Positions 1 through 5,862 of a stretch of 10,725 bases of DNA are shown here, in pieces. Source of the DNA: an uncultured Ezakiella sp. (lineage in GTDB: Bacteria; Bacillota; Clostridia; Tissierellales; Peptoniphilaceae); contig CAMYPV010000043.1 in assembly GCA_947293975.1 (NCBI GenBank), forward strand, positions 1 through 10,725, given 5' to 3'. A program made the position numbers and the translations under genes. The notes beneath the pieces were generated by a model. That model saw only the letters and a program-made list of their open reading frames with translations, had not been told where the DNA came from and did not search any database. The stretch's first letter is position 1; the number at the start of each line of letters is the position of its first letter.

Positions 1-1347
1 GATAATAAGGAATCCAAAAGATCTAAAAAACCAAATCCACCATATACAACATCATTACTACAACAAGATGCAAATAGAAAATTAGGTTTCAAATCATCAA
101 GAACAATGCAAATTGCCCAAAGCTTATATGAAGGTAAGAGAGTTGGCACTGGCTCTGAGGTCGGACTTATAACATATATGAGAACTGACTCATATCGTTT
201 AAGCGACGAAGCAATAAAATCTGCTGGTGGATTTATCAATCAAGAATATGGCTCAGAGTATTATTCAGGTCCAAAGCATTACAACAACAAAAAGAAAGGC
301 ACACAAGATGCTCACGAGGCTATTAGACCAACAGATGTTAATAGAACTCCACAATCAATCAGGGATTATTTATCTGATGATGAATTTAAATTGTATAGAT
401 TAATATGGAACAGATTTGTCAGCTCGCAAATGGCAGATGCAAAGATTTTGAAAAAAACTATTGATATTGAAAATGGTATTTATATATTTAAATCTGAAGC
501 TCAAGCGGTAATCTTTGATGGATATATGCGTGTTAGTGGAATTGAATCAGGATTTAAGGAAGTAAATTTTGACAAATTCAAAGTTGGAAACGAAGTTAAT
601 CCAGATAAAATTATACCTGAACAAAATTTTACAAAACCACCTGCAAGATACACCGAAGCAAGCTTGATTAAAACGCTTGAAGAGGATGGAATTGGTAGAC
701 CAAGTACCTATGCACCTACAATATCAACGCTACTAAAAAGACTGTATATAAAAATTGAACAAAAATCGATTATGCCCACAGATCTTGGCGAAATTGTAAA
801 TGAAATTTTAAAAGAAAATTTCCCATCAGTAATAAATGTAAAATTTACAGCAGAAATGGAAGATGTGTTGGATGATGTTAGTGATGGCGACATAGATTGG
901 AAACAAGCACTAAAAGATTTTTATAAAAAATTTGATGTTGACCTAGAAAAAGCGCAAAAAAATATCAAAGAAGTTGAACTTGTTGATGAAGTGTCAGATG
1001 TAAAGTGTGAACTATGCGGAAGAATGATGGTGTATAAGCATAGTAAGTTTGGAAAATTTTTGGCATGCCCAGGATTTCCTGAATGTAAAAACACAAAGAG
1101 CATCGAAGATAAAGTTGGAGTAAAATGTCCTAAATGCAAAAAAGGCGACATGGTCAAAAAGAAAAGCAAATATGGACGCGTGTTTTATGGATGTAATAGA
1201 TATCCAGACTGTGACTTTGCAACATACGATTTGCCAATAAAAGAAAAATGCCCTAAATGCGGAGGAATGTTAACCGAGAAAAATTATTCCAAATATAAAC
1301 AAATCAAATGTAGTGAATGTAATTACAGTGAAAAAATAGAAAAATAA
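1..1347 (+). CDS. topA: DNA topoisomerase I (type IA), C-terminal part, 5' end outside window
   Basis: Type IA topoisomerase that relaxes negative supercoils through a 5'-phosphotyrosine intermediate. The frame is open from base 1 and 448 residues are present; the family is usually near 690, so about the first third is missing. Fragment residues 14-38 match the conserved Y-T-T-S-x-L-Q-Q-x-A-x-R-K-L-G-F stretch. GLITYMRTDS contains the catalytic tyrosine at fragment residue 59, and DAHEAIRPT and EEDGIGRPSTYAPTI follow. The C-terminus carries three Cys4 zinc ribbons starting near bases 1006 (CELC), 1126 (CPKC) and 1249 (CPKC), typical of Gram-positive and E. coli TopA. The first in-frame ATG (106) is internal, because conserved sequence continues upstream of it. 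The gene is followed at once by an intrinsic terminator, so it is not co-transcribed by default with the downstream regulator genes. Identity is seen directly and is secure. Confidence 0.98.
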   Translation, partial: DNKESKRSKKPNPPYTTSLLQQDANRKLGFKSSRTMQIAQSLYEGKRVGTGSEVGLITYMRTDSYRLSDEAIKSAGGFINQEYGSEYYSGPKHYNNKKKGTQDAHEAIRPTDVNRTPQSIRDYLSDDEFKLYRLIWNRFVSSQMADAKILKKTIDIENGIYIFKSEAQAVIFDGYMRVSGIESGFKEVNFDKFKVGNEVNPDKIIPEQNFTKPPARYTEASLIKTLEEDGIGRPSTYAPTISTLLKRLYIKIEQKSIMPTDLGEIVNEILKENFPSVINVKFTAEMEDVLDDVSDGDIDWKQALKDFYKKFDVDLEKAQKNIKEVELVDEVSDVKCELCGRMMVYKHSKFGKFLACPGFPECKNTKSIEDKVGVKCPKCKKGDMVKKKSKYGRVFYGCNRYPDCDFATYDLPIKEKCPKCGGMLTEKNYSKYKQIKCSECNYSEKIEK

Positions 1348-1350
1348 TTT

Positions 1351-1380
1351 AATGCAGCTCGATGGCTGCATTTTTTCTTT
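1351..1380 (+). terminator. Rho-independent terminator of topA
   Basis: An 8-bp stem AATGCAGC/GCTGCATT (1351-1358 with 1365-1372) closes a 6-base loop (1359-1364) and runs into a T-rich tail (1371-1380). It begins 4 bases after the topA stop. The tail overlaps the first half-site of the next promoter element. Confidence 0.9.
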
Positions 1381-1409
1381 ACTATTTATTGATTGATTTA
1401 AGGTATAAT
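1378..1409 (+). promoter_or_regulatory. Promoter of the two-component operon with direct-repeat operator
   Basis: The -10 box is a perfect TATAAT at 1404-1409. Upstream lies the 17-base element TTTACTATTTATTGATT (1378-1394), read as two imperfect TTGATT half-sites, TTTACT and TTGATT, on an 11-bp period with spacer ATTTA. No good -35 hexamer sits 17 bp upstream of the -10, so the promoter looks activator-dependent. The same element recurs at 3438-3454 with identical spacing to a -10 box. Transcription should start near 1416, giving a leader of about 14 nt that begins almost at the ribosome binding site AAGGTGG (1416-1422). That the cognate response regulator binds here is inference. Confidence 0.65.
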
Positions 1410-1429
1410 ATGAATAAGGTGGTGAAATA

Positions 1430-2089
1430 ATGAAAATTTTGATTATAGAAGATAATGTTTTATTAGTTGAAACTTTAAAGGATTTACTTGAACTTAGAGG
1501 ATTTGAAGTTGATTATTTTTATGATCTAGATGAAATAGATGATTACATGATATTAAATAAATACAATTTAATAATTTTAGACTTAATGTTGGGCGATATG
1601 AATGGATTAGATTTTCTGAAGATTGTACGAGATGATGTGGATAGAGCAATATTAATATTAACAGCAAAAAATGCAAAAGAGGATCAATTAATGGGGTTTG
1701 GACTTGGAGCTGATGATTACATTACAAAGCCATTTGACCCTGATATTCTAGTTGCAAGAATAAATTCACATTTAAGAAAGCAGAAAGGGGAAAAAATTAT
1801 ATTTAAAGATACAGAATATGATTTAAATTCAGGGTCAATTTATAGAAATGGTGAGACAGCAATTTTTACAAATTTTGAACTGGAAATTTTAAAATTACTA
1901 TACACAAATAAAGATTTATTTTTATCTAAAGCAAAGATGATTTCTATGCTTCCGACACAAAGTGATGAGGTTACAGAGCGTACAATAGTTTCGCATATAT
2001 ATAATATTAGACAGAAAATTTTAGAGATAAACGCTGATGATCCAATAGAAAATAAATGGGGAGTGGGATATAGATGGAAAGAAAAATAA
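1430..2089 (+). CDS. OmpR/PhoB-family response regulator
   Basis: A 219-residue DNA-binding response regulator acting in the cytoplasm. The receiver domain (about 1-115) has the acidic pair E7/D8, phospho-acceptor D51 (in LIILDLMLG), T78 (ILILTAK) and K100 (DDYITKPFDPD). The winged-helix effector (about 123-218) has the recognition-helix region VTERTIVSHIYNIRQKI and the wing NKWGVGYRW. All phosphorylation residues are intact and the length is normal for the family. The start at 1430 is preceded by AAGGTGGTG (1416-1424) at good spacing. The 3' end overlaps the kinase gene by 16 bases, so the two are probably translationally coupled. The regulator likely recognises the direct repeat found before this gene and again before the gene at 3609. 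The specific subfamily (such as BceR-, VanR- or PhoP-like) cannot be named from the sequence alone. Confidence 0.95.
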   Translation: MKILIIEDNVLLVETLKDLLELRGFEVDYFYDLDEIDDYMILNKYNLIILDLMLGDMNGLDFLKIVRDDVDRAILILTAKNAKEDQLMGFGLGADDYITKPFDPDILVARINSHLRKQKGEKIIFKDTEYDLNSGSIYRNGETAIFTNFELEILKLLYTNKDLFLSKAKMISMLPTQSDEVTERTIVSHIYNIRQKILEINADDPIENKWGVGYRWKEK

Positions 2090-3108
2090 GACAAGTTATA
2101 TCTATATACTTATTGCAATATTTGTTTAAGATATTTTGTACAATAATAATTTCTTTGGTAATTATAAATTTGTATACTAAGTACAGCAATGGGATTTTTC
2201 CTATGGAATTTAAAACATCCGTTGAACGCACGTTCGGGATTTTTATTTTGACGATTGTATTTTACTCGTATAGATTTTATGATAAGGTAGATAATATAAT
2301 AATCAAAGACTTAGAAAATATAATACATGGAATTAAGTATGATTATTTTAAAGATGGTATGAATACATTAGAATTTAGGATGATTCAAGAAACATTAATG
2401 GATAAGAATAGAAAAATTTCAGAAAAAGAAAGCTTTATCAATTCAAGTTTATCTTATATTAGTCATGATATGAAAACGCCGATTACTATAATAAATGCTA
2501 ATATAAATTTGTTGAAAAGCACAAAGAAATTAGTAGATAAAGATGCAGAAAGGTTATGTAGAATTGAGCAAGAAGCAAATAAAATTTCTGATTATATTGA
2601 TAATCTTATGGATGTAACTTCAAGTTTTTATAAAAATGACAAGAGAGAAAAAATTAAAATAACTGATTTACTAGTAAATATTAAAAAGAATATTGAATTA
2701 TATTCTGATCTAATGGAAGAAGGAATACAATATTATAGTGCTATAAATGATGATGATGCTTATATCATAGCAAATATCAATAAATTACAAAAATCATTTG
2801 CTCATCTTTTAAATAATGCTTATGAACATAAAAAAGAGAAAATTGAAGTTCAGATAAAACTCGAACATGACTCAATAATTATTGAGGTAATTGATGATGG
2901 AATTGGATTTAATAATGAGTCAATTAAAAAGGCAAAAGAAATTTTTTATACTGATAACTACGGAAGAACAACTGGTAAGGGGTATGGAATTGGATTGTAT
3001 TTTGTAAATTCATATGTGGAAAGCTTAGGTGGAAAATTAATTTTAAAAAACGAGGATGAAGGCGGAGCTGTACAGAGTATGCAGATTCCAATGATAAGGA
3101 GTATTTGA
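2074..3108 (+). CDS. Membrane sensor histidine kinase with very short external loop
   Basis: A 344-residue kinase, partner of the preceding regulator. Two transmembrane helices (about residues 13-34 and 53-69) enclose only about 17 residues outside the membrane, so there is no room for an extracellular sensing domain. A linker (about 70-120) leads to the dimerisation/phosphoacceptor helix with H131 in SYISHDMKTPIT. The ATPase domain shows the N box around N247/N248 (FAHLLNNAYEH), the G1 box DDGIGF (274-279) and the G2 box GKGYGIGL (301-308). All catalytic motifs are intact. The start at 2074 lies inside the regulator gene and is served by the G-rich GGGGAGTGGG (2058-2067). Small two-helix kinases of this shape in Bacillota often sense envelope stress or antimicrobial peptides inside the membrane or through a partner protein. 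Here the likely partner is the 78-residue membrane protein encoded one base downstream; no ABC transporter is present. Confidence 0.93.
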   Translation: MERKIRQVISIYLLQYLFKIFCTIIISLVIINLYTKYSNGIFPMEFKTSVERTFGIFILTIVFYSYRFYDKVDNIIIKDLENIIHGIKYDYFKDGMNTLEFRMIQETLMDKNRKISEKESFINSSLSYISHDMKTPITIINANINLLKSTKKLVDKDAERLCRIEQEANKISDYIDNLMDVTSSFYKNDKREKIKITDLLVNIKKNIELYSDLMEEGIQYYSAINDDDAYIIANINKLQKSFAHLLNNAYEHKKEKIEVQIKLEHDSIIIEVIDDGIGFNNESIKKAKEIFYTDNYGRTTGKGYGIGLYFVNSYVESLGGKLILKNEDEGGAVQSMQIPMIRSI

Positions 3109-3109
3109 T

Positions 3110-3346
3110 ATGGAAAACATTGTATTTATTATAGTTCTAGCAGGATTTATTCTATATGATTCATATAAAATTATTGTTGGCAAGATAAATTTTTATAGTT
3201 TTTACAGACCATTATTCATAGTTATTGTATATAGATATATCTTGGCGAATGTAAATGTAGTGGCACTTTATGTAGCACTAGCATATATGCTAATAGATTA
3301 TCTCTATATACTAAGACATCTGAATTTAGAAGGAGTTGAGGAATAA
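3110..3346 (+). CDS. Small hydrophobic membrane protein of the two-component operon, unknown family
   Basis: I do not recognise the family. The 78-residue product is strongly hydrophobic, with a helix at about residues 3-19 and one or two more within about 33-66, joined by a short basic/aromatic loop (K20-R33). The C-terminus is short and acidic (EGVEE). There is no signal-peptide cleavage site and no cysteine. It starts one base after the kinase stop, with AAGGAG (3096-3101) at ideal spacing inside the kinase gene, so it is the third gene of the operon. Position and topology suggest a membrane partner or modulator of the kinase, or an immunity-type protein; both are inference. No intrinsic terminator is visible after it, so readthrough into the next gene is possible. 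Confidence 0.8.
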   Translation: MENIVFIIVLAGFILYDSYKIIVGKINFYSFYRPLFIVIVYRYILANVNVVALYVALAYMLIDYLYILRHLNLEGVEE

Positions 3347-3437
3347 TGATTATTGCTAATTTAATATGACTTCTTAGTAATTTCATGATTATTTGTGTGT
3401 ATGTCCTATTTTAATAAAATATTTAATCATACCAATC

Positions 3438-3469
3438 TTGATTATTTATTGATTAAGTTAATATATACT
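3438..3469 (+). promoter_or_regulatory. Second copy of the direct-repeat operator with -10 box
   Basis: TTGATTATTTATTGATT (3438-3454) consists of two perfect TTGATT half-sites separated by ATTTA on an 11-bp period. It matches 15 of 17 positions of the element at 1378-1394. A -10-like TATACT (3464-3469) follows after exactly 9 bases, the same distance as before the regulator gene. As there, no good -35 box lies at 17 bp, and the upstream half-site sits 20 bp from the -10. This spacing is typical of promoters where an OmpR/PhoB-type dimer replaces or overlaps the -35 contact. It should drive the genes at 3609 and 4058 from a start near 3476. Confidence 0.6.
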
Positions 3470-3608
3470 TTTAGTAGTAAGATCAAATGGTCTTATCTTA
3501 AAATGATTTATTTGATATCTAATATTTTTAGAATAGGAGGTTTTATATTATATAAGATAGGATGTTAAGTAATATCATAATATTTATAGTTAAAGGAGAA
3601 ATCTTATA
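3470..3608 (+). other. Long AT-rich leader before the 151-residue protein gene
   Basis: About 130 nt of probable 5' untranslated region. It begins with a small hairpin (TAAGA 3478-3482 with TCTTA 3491-3495). An alternative pairing of AGATCAAA (3480-3487) with TTTGAT...CT (3511-3520) excludes it. An exact AGGAGG (3535-3540) has no ATG, GTG or TTG at usable spacing. A 15-codon reading frame (3562-3609) ends in TAATG, sharing its stop with the next start codon. The functional site for the gene at 3609 is AGGAG (3594-3598). Whether the leader regulates anything is unknown. The upstream stretch 3347-3437 shows neither a gene nor a terminator. Confidence 0.4.
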
Positions 3609-4064
3609 ATGAAAAAATTTGTATCAATGATACTGGCATTTTTAATTGTATTTAACTTTACAATTGTCAATGCAAAAACGGAAAATAGCATAGGAATTAA
3701 AGAAGCAAAGACTAAACATGAATTAATTAAAAAAATTCATAAACTAGATTATCTAGAAAGTGGAAATTTAAAAATAAGTGAATTCAATAAAAATGAAATA
3801 GAATTAATGGTTGCATCAAGTGTATTAATTTTTGTTGCTGGCATTGTTGTAGGTTATTTAATAGATGGAGTAATTATTTATGAGACAGGACACTCTGCTG
3901 GATATTGGGTATCTGAAGTTATACGATGGGTTTCTGCTGATAGGAGAATAGCCAAAATATATGTTGATTCTAACGATAAAGTAATAAGAGCAGAGGATAA
4001 CCAAAGATGTTATAAGAGCTCTTATAGTGGAAAATGGCATTGTCAAGCAGGTCCATCATGGTAA
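3609..4064 (+). CDS. Exported 151-residue protein with internal membrane segment, unknown family
   Basis: I do not recognise the family. Residues 1-22 form a clear Sec signal peptide: positive start MKK, hydrophobic core, and probable cleavage after VNA-22. A charged, lysine-rich region follows (about 23-66). A strongly hydrophobic segment (about 68-91, VASSVLIFVAGIVVGYLIDGV) contains a GxxxG motif. Next comes an amphipathic stretch rich in Gly, Trp and Ile (92-110). The C-terminal tail (111-151) is polar and has the protein's only two cysteines, C134 and C145, ten residues apart, ending in Trp; on the outside these could form a disulfide. The start at 3609 has AGGAG (3594-3598) ten bases upstream. 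A promoter copy at 3438-3469 suggests control by the adjacent two-component system. Candidate roles are a secreted bacteriocin-like or membrane-active protein, or a ligand or accessory of the sensor kinase; none is proven. Confidence 0.82.
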   Translation: MKKFVSMILAFLIVFNFTIVNAKTENSIGIKEAKTKHELIKKIHKLDYLESGNLKISEFNKNEIELMVASSVLIFVAGIVVGYLIDGVIIYETGHSAGYWVSEVIRWVSADRRIAKIYVDSNDKVIRAEDNQRCYKSSYSGKWHCQAGPSW

Positions 4065-4159
4065 AAGATAGAAATGAGAAAAAATACATTAAATATATGT
4101 TTTTATTTGTAGCAGGAATTGTTACTGGTATGATTTTAAGAACTGTATTAAACATATAA
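4058..4159 (+). CDS. 33-residue single-helix membrane protein overlapping the exported protein gene
   Basis: The frame opens at ATG 4058, overlaps the last 7 bases of the preceding gene (ATGGTAA) and ends at TAA 4157-4159. The product has a basic N-terminus (VKDRNEKKYIK) and one hydrophobic helix (about residues 13-30). Residues 17-24 read FVAGIVTG, nearly the same as FVAGIVVG in residues 75-82 of the upstream protein. Only a weak CAGG-type ribosome binding site is visible upstream, so translation probably depends on termination-reinitiation from the upstream gene. By the positive-inside rule the N-terminus should be cytoplasmic. Possible roles are a helix partner or an immunity-like peptide; that is inference. 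The overlap, topology and shared motif make a chance frame less likely, though at 33 codons it is not excluded. An intrinsic terminator follows about 40 bases later. Confidence 0.6.
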   Translation: MVKDRNEKKYIKYMFLFVAGIVTGMILRTVLNI

Positions 4160-4198
4160 ATTTAATATAAAACTTGAAAAAACTTAATAAGAAATGAT

Positions 4199-4245
4199 AA
4201 ATACTGCTGAAGATAAGAAGATAATTTTTAGCAGTATTTTTTATT
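4199..4245 (+). terminator. Rho-independent terminator closing the accessory cassette
   Basis: AAATACTGCT (4199-4208) pairs with AGCAGTATTT (4230-4239) in a perfect 10-bp stem. The stem can extend inward through six more A-U and G-U pairs (4209-4214 with 4224-4229) to a 9-base purine loop. A run of T follows (4237-4242). It separates the small membrane protein genes from the rpsB promoter. Confidence 0.88.
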
Positions 4246-4276
4246 GCAAAATATATGATTAAGTATACCAAAACAC

Positions 4277-4305
4277 TTGATTTAATCTATTTCTTATGTT
4301 ACAAT
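4277..4305 (+). promoter_or_regulatory. SigA-type promoter of the rpsB operon
   Basis: The -35 box TTGATT (4277-4282) and -10 box TACAAT (4300-4305) are separated by an optimal 17 bp. TG at 4297-4298 makes an extended -10. The start should lie near 4312, just before the structured leader, consistent with strong constitutive expression of ribosomal genes. Confidence 0.85.
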
Positions 4306-4311
4306 ACATAT

Positions 4312-4405
4312 GTGATTACACACGCATTGAGATGCAAGTTCGGTTGCCTTATGGTTAGGCTTGCAGTTGAACAGTGCGGAAGAATTAAAAAACCGGAGGT
4401 ATAAA
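4312..4405 (+). promoter_or_regulatory. Structured rpsB mRNA leader, possible S2 autoregulatory pseudoknot
   Basis: The outer helix pairs CGCATTG (4323-4329) with CAGTGCG (4372-4378), seven pairs including one G-U. The second helix pairs TGCAAG (4333-4338) with CTTGCA (4360-4365). Inside it, CCT (4347-4349) pairs with AGG (4357-4359) around loop TATGGTT. The internal loop TTCGGTT (4339-4345) is complementary to AACCGGA (4391-4397) over seven pairs, one of them G-U. That segment contains most of the rpsB ribosome binding site GGAGG (4395-4399). Forming this pseudoknot would hide the Shine-Dalgarno sequence. Ribosomal-protein operons, rpsB among them in proteobacteria, are commonly controlled by binding of their own product to such leaders; binding of S2 here is inference. 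Confidence 0.65.
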
Positions 4406-5179
4406 ATGAGCGTAATTACTATGAAAAGTTTATTAGAAGCAGGTGTTCACTTTGGACACCAAACAAGAAGATGGAACCCTAAGATGGCTGAATTCATCTT
4501 CACAGAGAGAAATGGAATATACATTATTGATTTACAAAAGACAGTTAAGCAAGTTGAACAAGCTTACTCATTTATTAAATCAATTGTAGAAGATGGCGGA
4601 AGAGTTATGTTTGTTGGTACAAAAACACAAGCACAAGAAGCTATTGAATCAGAAGCAAAACGTTGTGAAATGCCATATGTTAACCAAAGATGGTTAGGTG
4701 GTATGATGACAAACTATCAAACAATTAAAAAATCAATTGATAGATTGGCTGAACTTGAAGGAATGGAAGAAGATGGAACTTTCAATGCTCTTCCTAAAAA
4801 AGAAGTTATTGAACTTCGCCATGAAATTGAAAGACTAGAAAAATTCATGGGTGGTATTAAAAACTTCCCAGGTCTACCACAATGCTTATTTGTAATTGAT
4901 CCTAAGAAAGAATACATTGCAGTTAGAGAAGCTAGAACTCTAGGTATTCCAGTTATTGGTGTTGTTGATACAAACTGTGACCCAGAAGAAGTTGATATTC
5001 CAATTCCAGCTAATGATGATGCTATCAGAAGCGTTAAACTTATCACAGAAACAATTGCAAATGCAGTTATTGAAGCAAAACAAGGTGAACAATATAGTTC
5101 TCCATACGAAGAAGAATCTGAAGATATTGACCAAGATTCAATGGAAGCAGAATTAAATAGTTCAAAAGAAGAAAACTAA
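4406..5179 (+). CDS. rpsB: 30S ribosomal protein S2
   Basis: uS2 of the small ribosomal subunit, required late in 30S assembly and for docking of S1-type proteins where present. The 257-residue product shows the conserved start (MKSLLEAGVHFGHQTRRWNPKM), GIYIIDLQKT (37-46), VGTKTQAQEA (70-79), the signature around RWLGGMMTN (95-103), and IPVIGVVDTNCDP...IPIPANDDAIRS (181-209). The C-terminal tail (about 226-257) is strongly acidic, as often in Bacillota. The start is ATG 4406, six bases after GGAGG (4395-4399); an in-frame TTG 45 bases upstream lies inside the leader helix and lacks family sequence. First gene of the operon, under the promoter at 4277-4305. Codon use looks biased toward a few codons, as expected for a highly expressed gene. 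Confidence 0.98.
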   Translation: MSVITMKSLLEAGVHFGHQTRRWNPKMAEFIFTERNGIYIIDLQKTVKQVEQAYSFIKSIVEDGGRVMFVGTKTQAQEAIESEAKRCEMPYVNQRWLGGMMTNYQTIKKSIDRLAELEGMEEDGTFNALPKKEVIELRHEIERLEKFMGGIKNFPGLPQCLFVIDPKKEYIAVREARTLGIPVIGVVDTNCDPEEVDIPIPANDDAIRSVKLITETIANAVIEAKQGEQYSSPYEEESEDIDQDSMEAELNSSKEEN

Positions 5180-5206
5180 TTATAATAATCGAATAGGAGT
5201 GATATT

Positions 5207-5854
5207 ATGGAAATTACAGCAAGCATGGTTAAAGAATTAAGAGAAAAAACTGGCGTAGGTATGATGGATTGCAGAAATGCACTTAAAGAATGTGATGGTA
5301 ATATCGAAAAAGCAATTGATTACCTAAGAGAAAAAGGCTTGTCAAAAGTTGCTAAGAAATCATCAAGAATTGCTGCAGAAGGTATAGTTGAAAGTTATAT
5401 CCACGGCGGTAGAATTGGTGTTCTTGTTGAAGTTAATACAGAAACAGACTTCGCTGCTAAAAATGAAGCGTTTAAGGCTTTTGTAAAAGACTTAGCTATG
5501 CAAATCGCTGCAAGCAATCCTCTATATGTTACAAAAGAAGATGTTCCAGCAGAAGTTATTAATCACGAAAGAGAAGTTTTAACTCAACAAGCTGTTAACG
5601 AAGGTAAACCAGAAAACATTGCACATAAAATGGTTGATGGTAGAATCGAAAAATACTATAAAGAAGTTTGCTTGATGGATCAACCTTTCATTAAAGATCC
5701 AGACAAGTCAGTCCAAGATCTATTAAATGACCTAATTACTCAAATTGGTGAAAACATTAAAGTTAGACGTTTTACTAGATATGAAGTTGGTGAAGGTCTA
5801 GAAAAAAGAGAAGAAAATTTCGCTGACGAAGTTGCAAAACAAATGAACGTTTAG
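5207..5854 (+). CDS. tsf: Translation elongation factor Ts, short form
   Basis: EF-Ts is the cytoplasmic nucleotide-exchange factor for EF-Tu. The 215 residues comprise the N-terminal UBA-like domain (1-55) with signature LREKTGVGMMDCRNAL (11-26), the core with the EF-Tu-contacting TDF motif (80-82, in EVNTETDFAAKN), and a C-terminal helix region (about 170-215). B. subtilis and E. coli proteins are near 290 residues because of a duplicated core. This short form resembles those with a single core copy, found in various Clostridia and in Thermus, so it is not truncated. The start is set by AGGAGTGAT (5195-5203). It follows rpsB by 27 bases, the almost universal rpsB-tsf pairing. Its stop codon overlaps the ribosome binding site of pyrH. 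Confidence 0.97.
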   Translation: MEITASMVKELREKTGVGMMDCRNALKECDGNIEKAIDYLREKGLSKVAKKSSRIAAEGIVESYIHGGRIGVLVEVNTETDFAAKNEAFKAFVKDLAMQIAASNPLYVTKEDVPAEVINHEREVLTQQAVNEGKPENIAHKMVDGRIEKYYKEVCLMDQPFIKDPDKSVQDLLNDLITQIGENIKVRRFTRYEVGEGLEKREENFADEVAKQMNV

Positions 5855-5862
5855 GAGCTTTT

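Noticed and set aside
3342..3354. AATAAT-G-ATTATT dyad after the 78-residue protein gene as a terminator
   Set aside because: The stem contains only A-T pairs, the one-base centre cannot form a hairpin loop, and no T-run follows.
3346..3393. Two copies of ATGATTATT (3346-3354 and 3385-3393) as a repeat element
   Set aside because: Nine-base AT-only repeats are expected by chance in such AT-rich intergenic DNA, and they show no fixed relation to a promoter.
3609..4064. Double-glycine leader bacteriocin
   Set aside because: The N-terminus is a Sec signal peptide and no GG cleavage site or peptidase-containing ABC transporter is present in the window.
4361..4405. In-frame TTG extension of rpsB giving a 272-residue protein
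   Set aside because: The extension lies within the leader helix, has no ribosome binding site or family sequence, and the ATG at 4406 has a perfect GGAGG at good spacing.
4717..5046. 109-codon minus-strand frame opposite rpsB, and similar ones at 8300-8620 and 9296-9625
   Set aside because: Each mirrors a conserved gene in an AT-rich genome; no independent coding evidence.
4956..5156. 66-codon plus-strand frame inside rpsB
   Set aside because: An alternative frame of a clearly conserved ribosomal protein gene, with low-complexity Gln/Leu composition from AT-rich codons.
5207..5854. Truncated tsf pseudogene
   Set aside because: The 215-residue length matches the natural short EF-Ts form with both signatures and a proper C-terminal helix, so it is not broken.
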